Shown piece by piece: positions 53,614 through 61,516 of a stretch of 64,000 bases of DNA (position 1 is its first letter; each line of letters opens with the position of its first letter). The DNA is from Alphaproteobacteria bacterium. Its GTDB lineage: Bacteria > Pseudomonadota > Alphaproteobacteria > Micropepsales > Micropepsaceae. The stretch is taken from positions 124,001 through 188,000 of the forward strand of contig JADHVO010000006.1 in assembly GCA_016783965.1 (NCBI GenBank), read 5' to 3'. Position numbers and translations under genes: made by a program. The notes under the pieces are model-generated. The model was not told the origin of the DNA. It saw only the letters and a list, made by a program, of their open reading frames with translations, and did no database searches.

Positions 53614-54968
53614 AGCGCCTCGCGTGTATCGAGCGAAAGGTAGAACAGCGCTATGAGCGCCGAAAGGTCGAGAGCGTACAGGTACCGGTAGTCGCAGGAG
53701 ATCGAGATCACGAAGAAGCTTGCCGTGAAGGCGAACGCGCCCGCGAGCAGCGCGGCCATCGCGATGTCGGCCGGACGACGCCGCCGCAGGAGCACGATGA
53801 GAGACGCCAGACCGGCCAGCGCAAACACGGGATGCGACCAGACGGGCGTGCCGAACAAGGCCTTGCCGTAGCGATCCAGCGCACGATCCCGCGCATCCTT
53901 GCGCGGTGCGATGTGGAGCGGTCCCAGCAGGGATGTCGGCGCCTCGATACCGGTGAACACCGGCCGCGCCCCGGCAATTTCCGGCGTGGCGAACACCTCC
54001 AGGAAGTCCGCCACGCGGACGCGCAGATAGGTCCAGGGGTGGTCGCGGATCAAAGCGCGCCATTGCGAGATTAGCGCGTCGGGATCGGCTTGTTGAGCCA
54101 TCGCATTCTGGACCGCCGGATCGCTCATGATCGGATCATTGCGCAGCGGCGTCCACAATCGGGCACCTCGCGTGCGGATGGCAGTGGCGACATCCGGATC
54201 GGCATGGGCGAGCGCTTCCAAGTTCAAACCACGGTCCAGCGCGGTCGCGCCCGACAGGTCGTAGAGCGCCAGTACATGCAGCTGTTCGCTCGGACCGGAC
54301 GCGCCGTCGCTCCGCCGATCCAGCGCGAGCGTTGCGGCGCCAACGATCGTGAGCATCACCGCCAGGCTGCCACCGCCTGCCACCAACGCCGTTCGCCACG
54401 AGTTGCCGCACAGGCGTGCGATCCACGTCAGCCCGCCGGCCGCGAACGGCAGGAGCAGCACGCCGTTCTGCCGAGTGAGGGCGGCCAGCGACAGCAGCAG
54501 AAGCATCGCAACGGTTGCTGCTTCCCCACCCCTGTGCCAGCGGGCCGCGACCAATGCCAGAGCGGTGAACCCACCCACCGCCGCATCGGCGAACAGGACG
54601 TCCTTCCAGACGATGCCCTGGTACAGGAGCATCTGGGGCAGCAGGACCACGCCCAGCGCGATGGCGGCGCTCAGCCATCTTGCCCGGCCCAGGAACAACA
54701 ATGCCCCCAGTGCGCCGAAGGCCAATGCCGCGTCGAACACGACGAACAGTCCCGCGCCCGCCACCGCCCGGTCGAAAAGCCCGAGAAGCCAGGCCATCAC
54801 CGGCGGGTGCCAGGTGTTGTAGACGCCGACCCGGCCCTCGAGCAGCTGCTCGGCGGAATCGAAGGACAGGTGGCCCGGCCAATTGAGCGCGACCGTTGCC
54901 GCCAAGCCGACAGCCAGTACTCCGGCGGTAGCGGTATCCGGGGCCTGCCAGCCTCTCGTTTCTGTCAT
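53610..54968 (-). CDS. GT-C-like polytopic glycosyltransferase
   Basis: A 452-residue inner-membrane protein with about ten TM helices. The first periplasmic loop contains FDSAEQLLEG and NTWHPPVMAWLLG, the acidic-plus-HPP pattern typical of GT-C lipid-linked sugar transferases. LLALSLAALTRQNGVLLLP is the usual TM-proximal signature, and the C-terminal half has a loop of about 120 residues. Donor and acceptor are unknown. It is the first gene of a two-gene operon with the GH84 enzyme, divergent from the GH18/NodB/GT2 gene across a 104-bp promoter region. Confidence 0.72.
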   Translation of the reverse strand: MTETRGWQAPDTATAGVLAVGLAATVALNWPGHLSFDSAEQLLEGRVGVYNTWHPPVMAWLLGLFDRAVAGAGLFVVFDAALAFGALGALLFLGRARWLSAAIALGVVLLPQMLLYQGIVWKDVLFADAAVGGFTALALVAARWHRGGEAATVAMLLLLSLAALTRQNGVLLLPFAAGGLTWIARLCGNSWRTALVAGGGSLAVMLTIVGAATLALDRRSDGASGPSEQLHVLALYDLSGATALDRGLNLEALAHADPDVATAIRTRGARLWTPLRNDPIMSDPAVQNAMAQQADPDALISQWRALIRDHPWTYLRVRVADFLEVFATPEIAGARPVFTGIEAPTSLLGPLHIAPRKDARDRALDRYGKALFGTPVWSHPVFALAGLASLIVLLRRRRPADIAMAALLAGAFAFTASFFVISISCDYRYLYALDLSALIALFYLSLDTREAL

Positions 54969-55072
54969 GTCGACTGTTGCGGCACGGATGGACCCGCTAG
55001 AGTGGGGACGCGGCCGCGAAAGCGCCGCATGGAGCGCACAAGATGACGGGCTTATGTCCCGTTCGCTAGGTC

Positions 55073-58000
55073 ATGTCCGACAAACCGATCTTCTATGACG
55101 CCACCGGGTGGCGCGCTTTGGGCGCGTCCGTTGCCGGTTGGACCGCGGGTATCTTCAGCCTGATCCTCGGGGCCGCTTTCGTGGTCACGATGATCAATGT
55201 GCCCGTCCTGGGCACCAAGACGCCCTTTCATTTTACGCCCGTGAGCATTGCCGACCTCGAAAAAGACGCAAAAGCGCCGGGTCTGGTCCGCTCGGCAGCC
55301 CGTTCCGGAGCAGAAGCCTGGGCGGCGCGCGAGCAGCATGCCCGCGAACTGGCGCTGCGCAATGAGCGCCGGCTGCACGGCCGGCCACCACTGGCGGCCG
55401 TGCTGAAGCCGCAGGGTGATCGGCCCCTCGCGGCCGCGTTCCTGCCGAACTGGGGCTATTACGACCAGGATCCCCGGCCCGCCCTGGCGCGGGCGTTGCC
55501 CAAGATCGACTGGCTGCTCCCCACCTGGCTTGCCCTGCAAGGCGACGACCTCACGCTCAACAACATGGTCGATCAGGGGATGCTGGCGGAAATCCGCGCC
55601 AAGCGGCCGAACCTCGTCATCATTCCGACGCTTCAGAACGCCTCCAACCAGAAGTTCAACGGCCCCGGACTCGCAAGGCTTCTCGCCGATCGCGATCGCA
55701 GCCATGCCCTGGTCCAGCAGCTCGTGGCCGTCATTGCCGCCAACAGGTTCCAGGGCATCGCCATCGACCTGGAGGACGTGCCGGCCGCCGCGCATCCGGA
55801 TCTCACGCGCTTCATGCGCGACCTGTCCGCCGCCTTCGTGCCGCATGGCTGGATCATCGTCATGGCCGTGCCGTTCGATGACGAGGACTGGCCGTACAAG
55901 ACCTATGCCCAGATCGCGGACTACACGCTCCTGATGGCATATGACGAGCACGACGATTCCGGCCCCGCAGGCAGCATCGCCGGGCAGGGCTGGTTCGAAA
56001 CCACGCTCGACAAGCGCATGCGCGACCTCGCGCCCAGCCGGACCATCGTCTCGATCGGCAGCTATGCCTATGACTGGAATGGCGGCGGCACCGCCGATGC
56101 GCTGAGCTTCGAGGGCGCGGTGGTCGCGGCCCACGACGCCCAGGCGCCGATCGATTTCGACGACACGTCCAACAATCCGCACTTCTCGTACATCGAGGAC
56201 GACCAGACGCGGCACGACGTGTGGTTCCTGGATGGCGTGACGGCCTACAATCAGATCCATGCCTCCGACGTCTACCGTCCGGCGGGCTACGCGCTGTGGC
56301 GGTTGGGCACCGAAGATCCGACGGTGTGGAACGTGATGGCCCGGCCCTACGGGTCGAGCGCGCCCGACAGCCTCAAGGCGCTGCCGGTCGCCGCCGACAT
56401 GGACTATGAGGGCGAGGGCGAATTCCTGCGCGTCGACGCAAACCCCACGGACGGTGCGCGCACGCTCGACATCGATCCGCAAACCGGCGACATCGACGAC
56501 GAGACCTACACCCGCCTTCCGACCAATTTCGTGATCCGGCAGTTCGGCTATGTCCCGAAGAAGATCGCGCTCACTTTCGACGATGGTCCCGATCCCGAAT
56601 GGACGCCGCAAGTCCTGGACATCCTGAAGCAGAAGGGCGTCAAGGCGACGTTCTTCGTGATCGGCGCCAACGCCGCCGCCCATCCCGAACTCGTGCTGCG
56701 CATGGTCGAAGAGGGGCATGAGGTCGGCAACCACACCTATACCCATCCCAATCTAGCGGACACGCCGGCAGCGGGCGTCCCCATCGAGTTGAACGCGACG
56801 CAACGGCTGTTCCAGGCGCTCACCGGCCGTTCGCTGGTGCTGTTCCGGCCGCCCTATCTCGGCGACGCAGAGCCCGACGATCCGAGCGACATGGAGCCGA
56901 TCGAGATCGCCCAGAACATGGGGTACATCACGCTCGGCGAGCACATCGATCCGATCGACTGGGCGCTGCCCGGCGTCGACCAGATCGTGAAGCGCGTCCT
57001 CAGGCCACTCGATCACCCGGTCCCGGATGAGCGCTATGCGAACACGGTCCTTCTGCATGACGCCGGTGGCGACCGGTCGCAAACGGTTGCGGCGCTGCCG
57101 ATCCTGATCGATCAGCTGCGCGCGCGCGGGTACCAGTTCGTGCTTGCCGGCGATCTGATCGGCATGAAGCGTGACCAGGCCAATCCGCGCCTGTCGCCGA
57201 CGCTTCTGTTGCTGTCCGACCGCATCGTGTTCACCACTGTGAACTGGGTGGGGCGGTTCCTGTACTATGCCTTCCTCGCGGCCATCTGGCTCGGCATCTC
57301 CCGTCTTTTGTTCCTCGCGGGTCTCAGTCTCGTGAACACGCGCCGCGAGCGCGCCCTGCGCGCTGCGCCGGTCGAACAGCCGATCCACGTCTCCGTCATT
57401 GTGCCGGCCTACAACGAGGAGAAGGTGATCGTGCAGACCGTCGAGCGCCTGCTCGGCAGCGATCACAGGGACCTGGAGGTCATCGTCGTCGACGACGGCT
57501 CGCAGGATCGAACCATGTCGGTTCTGGAGGCCGCATTCGGCACGAACAACCGAGTGCGCATCATAACCAAGCCGAACGGCGGCAAGGCAGCGGCCCTGAA
57601 TGTCGGCCTGGCGCGTGCCGTGGGCGAGATCATCGTCGCGCTCGATGCCGATACCCAGTTCCAGGCCGACACCATCCCGCGCCTGGTGCGCTGGTTCACC
57701 GATCCGGCGATCGGCGCCGTCGCCGGCAACGCCAAGGTGGGCAACCGCACCAACATGATCACGCGGTGGCAGGCGCTCGAATACATCGTCGCGCAGAACC
57801 TGGAACGCCGCGCGCTCGCGGCAGTGGGCACGCTGACCGTCATCCCCGGTGCCGTGGGGGCGTGGCGCAAGTCGGCATTGCACGACATGGGCGGCTTCAC
57901 CTCAGACACGCTGGCCGAGGACCAGGACCTTACCATCGGTCTCCAGGTGAAGGGCTGGGCGGTCGGCTTCGACAGCACTGCGGTGGCATGGACAGAAGCC

Positions 58001-58498
58001 CCCGACACGTTCCGCGGTCTCGCCAAGCAGCGCTTCCGCTGGGCGTTCGGAACGCTGCAATGCCTGTGGAAGTACCGCACGCTGACGTTCAACCCGCGAT
58101 ACGGCTCGCTCGGCATGTTCGCGCTGCCGCAGGTGTGGCTGTTCCAGATCATCCTGACCGCGCTGGCGCCCGCCGCCGACCTCCTGCTTGTGTGGCAGCT
58201 CGTCGGACAGTGGATCGCCTATGCGCAGCACGGGGCGGAATTCAGCAACACCGACCTGATCACTGTTGGCATCTACTACGCCGTATTTGTGGTCGTGGAC
58301 GTGGTTGCCGGCGCGTTCGGCTTCCTGCTGGAGCGCGGTGAGAACTGGAACCTCCTCTGGTGGTTGCCGTTGCAGCGTTTCGGCTACCGCCAGCTCATGT
58401 ACTACGTCGTGGTGCGCTCGATCTCGACCGCCGTGCGCGGCGCGATGGTCGGCTGGGGCAAGCTGGAGCGCACCGGCACCGTGCAGGCCCATCGCTAG
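55073..58498 (+). CDS. Three-module GH18-like / NodB deacetylase / GT2 synthase
   Basis: A 1141-residue membrane protein. TM1 at about residues 20-40 is followed by a GH18-like barrel (about 105-430; GIAIDLEDV near 230 in place of DxxDxDxE, LLMAYDEHDD). Next comes a NodB (CE4) deacetylase (about 495-690: LTFDDGPDP with Asp503-Asp504, metal His554/His558 in HTYTHPN, FRPPYLG), a TM pair, then a GT2 synthase (about 770-1000: VIVPAYNEE, VVDDGSQD, ALDADTQF, EDQDLT, KQRFRWAFG), and C-terminal TMs. The parts resemble PgaB/PgaC- or NodB/NodC-type chemistry joined in one chain: polymerise, deacetylate and trim a GlcNAc polymer. Function is inferred. Confidence 0.88.
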   Translation: MSDKPIFYDATGWRALGASVAGWTAGIFSLILGAAFVVTMINVPVLGTKTPFHFTPVSIADLEKDAKAPGLVRSAARSGAEAWAAREQHARELALRNERRLHGRPPLAAVLKPQGDRPLAAAFLPNWGYYDQDPRPALARALPKIDWLLPTWLALQGDDLTLNNMVDQGMLAEIRAKRPNLVIIPTLQNASNQKFNGPGLARLLADRDRSHALVQQLVAVIAANRFQGIAIDLEDVPAAAHPDLTRFMRDLSAAFVPHGWIIVMAVPFDDEDWPYKTYAQIADYTLLMAYDEHDDSGPAGSIAGQGWFETTLDKRMRDLAPSRTIVSIGSYAYDWNGGGTADALSFEGAVVAAHDAQAPIDFDDTSNNPHFSYIEDDQTRHDVWFLDGVTAYNQIHASDVYRPAGYALWRLGTEDPTVWNVMARPYGSSAPDSLKALPVAADMDYEGEGEFLRVDANPTDGARTLDIDPQTGDIDDETYTRLPTNFVIRQFGYVPKKIALTFDDGPDPEWTPQVLDILKQKGVKATFFVIGANAAAHPELVLRMVEEGHEVGNHTYTHPNLADTPAAGVPIELNATQRLFQALTGRSLVLFRPPYLGDAEPDDPSDMEPIEIAQNMGYITLGEHIDPIDWALPGVDQIVKRVLRPLDHPVPDERYANTVLLHDAGGDRSQTVAALPILIDQLRARGYQFVLAGDLIGMKRDQANPRLSPTLLLLSDRIVFTTVNWVGRFLYYAFLAAIWLGISRLLFLAGLSLVNTRRERALRAAPVEQPIHVSVIVPAYNEEKVIVQTVERLLGSDHRDLEVIVVDDGSQDRTMSVLEAAFGTNNRVRIITKPNGGKAAALNVGLARAVGEIIVALDADTQFQADTIPRLVRWFTDPAIGAVAGNAKVGNRTNMITRWQALEYIVAQNLERRALAAVGTLTVIPGAVGAWRKSALHDMGGFTSDTLAEDQDLTIGLQVKGWAVGFDSTAVAWTEAPDTFRGLAKQRFRWAFGTLQCLWKYRTLTFNPRYGSLGMFALPQVWLFQIILTALAPAADLLLVWQLVGQWIAYAQHGAEFSNTDLITVGIYYAVFVVVDVVAGAFGFLLERGENWNLLWWLPLQRFGYRQLMYYVVVRSISTAVRGAMVGWGKLERTGTVQAHR

Positions 58499-58508
58499 AG
58501 CAGTTGCT

Positions 58509-59897
58509 CTAGCGCGGCGCGTAGAGGACGCGGTCGCTGTTGCGGCGGACGATCCGGTAATGCTCCGCGAGGGCGTTGCGGATGCGGGGCGACAGCGGGG
58601 GCGTGTCGGCTTCCATCTCGATCAGCGCGTAGTGGTGCTCCGCGATGGCAGCGGCCAGCAGCGTGTCGCTGCGCCGGCCGGTCAGGAACGCCTGCCCCAT
58701 GTTGAAGGTGTCGACCTCTGCGGGCTTTCCCGCCCAGATGCAGAGCGAGAGCATGTCGCACAACACCGGGCCCGGCGCGGCGCGGATCGCGGCGATCGTT
58801 GCGGCAGCCTGCTGGCGTTCCTCCGCCATGGGGTGCCACCAGTAATCGCCGCTCCGCCAGTCGGCATCGAGGTCGGCAAGTCCGATCGCCGGCGGAACCA
58901 GCAACAGCAGGGCCGCGGCGCCGCGCAACAGACCCGGGCCAAGCCGGTTGAGCAGGACACCGGTCGACAGGGCGAGCGCGATATCCGCGTCGAACATGGC
59001 GTTGGCGTCGACGCCGGCACCGCCGAAGAAGAACGCTCCCGCGGCCATCGCGACAGCAGCGTAGATGACGCAGAACATTGCCTCGCGCTCGTGCCGTGCC
59101 ATAGCGAACAGCGTTGCCGCGCCGGCCAGCGGAAGGGCGCCCCAGCGCAGCCAGCCGGCAAGACCGTCCCACAGATGGGACCACGCGAAGACACGCGCCG
59201 AATTGACCTGCGACATCAGGCTGAGGCCGAACACCGTCTCGAACAGGCCGAGCCCGACCAGCAGGAAGACGGTTCCGCTCGCGGCAAAGGTCACCGCCAG
59301 CCGCCGGTCGGCGAGGAACAGCCAGAGCGCGACCGCGGCCGGCAGCACGACGAGGTTGTGCTTCACGAAGAACGCGACGACGAACAGCGCGGCGGCGAAC
59401 ACCATGTCGCGCGGGGTGCGCGGCTCGCGCAGTGCGATCAACAGGCCGCCCATGGCAACGGCGTGGCCGAGCAGCTGCGGATCGTCCATGCCGACATAGT
59501 CGGTGGTGAGCATCAGCTGGGCGGCAAACAGCAGGGCCGCAAACGCCGCCTCGATGCGGCCGCATCCCATGCGCCGCGCCGCGCCCTCGATCGCCGCGAC
59601 CACCGCGAAGAACGCCAGCAGCGCGACGGCACGTCCGGCGACGATCGCATCGCCGGTCAGCCGCGCCACGCCGCCCACGAGATAGAACGACAGCGGCGGA
59701 TAATTGTTGATCAGATAACTCCGCGGCGGTGGATAGGGCGATCCCGTCCGCGTCGCGAGGTCGGCGAACGCGGCGCTCCAGCCCTCGTTCGGATCGAACG
59801 GCACGTGGAAGCCGATCACGCAGGCGACATGCATCAGGCCGAGCGCGACACCCAGCGCCAGCACGCCCGTCGCGAGCTTGAGCGGCGTCACCGGCAT
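58509..59897 (-). CDS. GT-C-like polytopic glycosyltransferase (GT39/ArnT-like layout)
   Basis: A 462-residue inner-membrane protein with about ten TM helices. The first loop holds FDPNEGWSAAFADL and NNYPPLSFYLVGG, the acidic residue plus PPL pattern of GT-C enzymes using polyprenyl-phosphate sugars. A C-terminal soluble part of about 110 residues follows (AAIRAAPGPVLCDMLSL, HHYALIEMEADTPPL). ATG 59897 overlaps the upstream membrane gene by 10 nt, so the two form an operon. It is convergent with the three-module synthase, ending 10 bp from it. Substrate unknown. Confidence 0.75.
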   Translation of the reverse strand: MPVTPLKLATGVLALGVALGLMHVACVIGFHVPFDPNEGWSAAFADLATRTGSPYPPPRSYLINNYPPLSFYLVGGVARLTGDAIVAGRAVALLAFFAVVAAIEGAARRMGCGRIEAAFAALLFAAQLMLTTDYVGMDDPQLLGHAVAMGGLLIALREPRTPRDMVFAAALFVVAFFVKHNLVVLPAAVALWLFLADRRLAVTFAASGTVFLLVGLGLFETVFGLSLMSQVNSARVFAWSHLWDGLAGWLRWGALPLAGAATLFAMARHEREAMFCVIYAAVAMAAGAFFFGGAGVDANAMFDADIALALSTGVLLNRLGPGLLRGAAALLLLVPPAIGLADLDADWRSGDYWWHPMAEERQQAAATIAAIRAAPGPVLCDMLSLCIWAGKPAEVDTFNMGQAFLTGRRSDTLLAAAIAEHHYALIEMEADTPPLSPRIRNALAEHYRIVRRNSDRVLYAPR

Positions 59898-61405
59898 TGC
59901 GGACCGTGTGCGATGTCGTACACCGCATAGAAGCTGTGGTCCGCGGCCGGCTTGAGCATCGCCGGGATGCGCGAACGCGGTCCGCTGCCGCGGATCACCA
60001 CCGCCTGGTCGAAATGGCACTGGAAGTACCGGAGGTAGGGATAGATGTTGCGATAATCCGCGTCGGCCTCCATCCGGCTGGCCGCCAGATCGTCGAGCTC
60101 GTCGATGTCGGGCGGCGAGCCCTGCGCCGCGGTCGCAGCGGCAATGCTGCCCAGCGGTGGGCGTACGCGGATGACATGCTGACCTGCCGTGGTGAACATC
60201 AGGGGCGTGAAGGCGTCGCGGTCGATGACGGACAGTTCGGCCATGTGCCAATAGGGCTGGTCCGGCGCCCAGCCGAGCGAGTCGCCGTCAAGCACCGTCA
60301 GCACGCGTGCATGCGGACGAATATCGGCCATGTGGGAACGAAACTCGCCATATTGCGCATCGAAATGCCGCCAGTCGGCCGCAAGTAACGCGGCGCATCC
60401 CGCGGCGAATGCGAGTGCCGCGGCGCCGGCCGCCGCCTGCCAGCGCGGGGCGATGCGCCATTCGAGGCTGGCGAAGGTGAGCGCGCCCAGCACCGGCGGA
60501 AGCCGTAAGTGCACGGCCCAGCCGCCGAACGCCCATTCCGGCGCGAGCAGCGTGCCGACCGTGAACACCGCCAGCACGATCCGCATGCGCGGATGCACGG
60601 TTGCGTGCCGCGTCATGAGGCCCGCGAGCACCAGCACGACCAGAAGCGCGGTCAGAATCGTCGCGGGCTTGTCGAAGCCGATCTGGATCGCAGCCTCGAT
60701 GCGGTCCTGCGCCGTATCCAGCAGGTTGAACGCCAGGTTGCCGCTGTCGGCGCCGTGCGGCTTCAGGAACAGGAAGGCGGCCGCGGCTGGCGTGCAGAGC
60801 AGGGCGAAGTTCGCGGCGCGGCGGACAAGCTCGCGTGTCGTGGTCAACTCGAAGCAGACGATCGCCAGCATCGTCGCGGCGAACGCGAACAGATGCGCGA
60901 AGTAGAGCAGCAGGAAGACGGCTGCGAAGCCGGCCTGGTGCGCCCAGGTCCTGCGGCCGTCCGTTGCGATCCACACTGCAAGCACGACGAGGCCCGCGCC
61001 GACGGCGAAGGTGTAGTTGAAAAAGCCCCAGATGAAGTTCGCGTTGTAGGCGAACAGCGCCGCGGTCTGCGGGCCGAAGCCGATCCGCCCGAACAGCGCG
61101 CGCTGGATCAACGCAGGCCCGGCGACCCATAACGCGACCGTGGCGGTCAGGAACAGCCGCGTCGACAGCTCGAGCGGCAGCAGTTTCGCGAGCAGCGGCA
61201 CCATCGTTTCCGATGCGAGGTTCGGCACCCAAGCCCAGCTCACCGCGTAGTGCGACGAGGTTCCGCCGCCGATCAGCCAGAAGCTCGCGAGATGCGCCGG
61301 ATAATCCGGCATGGCCGGCATGGCCACGAGCCAGAGCGGGGCGGCGAGGATTACCGTGGCGAGCAGGAGGGCCAGCCAGACCAGTCGGGAGGAGACGAGT
61401 GCCAT
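59888..61405 (-). CDS. Polytopic membrane protein, probable GT-C family
   Basis: A 505-residue inner-membrane protein with about ten TM helices. The first loop contains MPAMPDYPAHLASFWL, the DYPxH motif of many GT-C-like proteins, and further hydrophobic segments include LFAYNANFIWGFFNYTFAVG and LLYFAHLFAFAATML. The C-terminal part of about 140 residues is soluble, with YRNIYPYLRYFQCHFDQAVV. I cannot assign a substrate. It is the upstream gene of a two-gene operon with the GT-C gene at 58509; its promoter should lie in the AT-rich 111 bp before dnaE2's stop. Confidence 0.68.
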   Translation of the reverse strand: MALVSSRLVWLALLLATVILAAPLWLVAMPAMPDYPAHLASFWLIGGGTSSHYAVSWAWVPNLASETMVPLLAKLLPLELSTRLFLTATVALWVAGPALIQRALFGRIGFGPQTAALFAYNANFIWGFFNYTFAVGAGLVVLAVWIATDGRRTWAHQAGFAAVFLLLYFAHLFAFAATMLAIVCFELTTTRELVRRAANFALLCTPAAAAFLFLKPHGADSGNLAFNLLDTAQDRIEAAIQIGFDKPATILTALLVVLVLAGLMTRHATVHPRMRIVLAVFTVGTLLAPEWAFGGWAVHLRLPPVLGALTFASLEWRIAPRWQAAAGAAALAFAAGCAALLAADWRHFDAQYGEFRSHMADIRPHARVLTVLDGDSLGWAPDQPYWHMAELSVIDRDAFTPLMFTTAGQHVIRVRPPLGSIAAATAAQGSPPDIDELDDLAASRMEADADYRNIYPYLRYFQCHFDQAVVIRGSGPRSRIPAMLKPAADHSFYAVYDIAHGPQCR

Positions 61406-61516
61406 GGGGAGCGGTAAAAATCACAAAAGTCGAATTCAATTCCGCCCCAAGCCACTGAAACACAATAGTATTCGCCTTGTTGGGTGCGAATTTTTCCACT
61501 CTGTGTCGCAGCCTCC

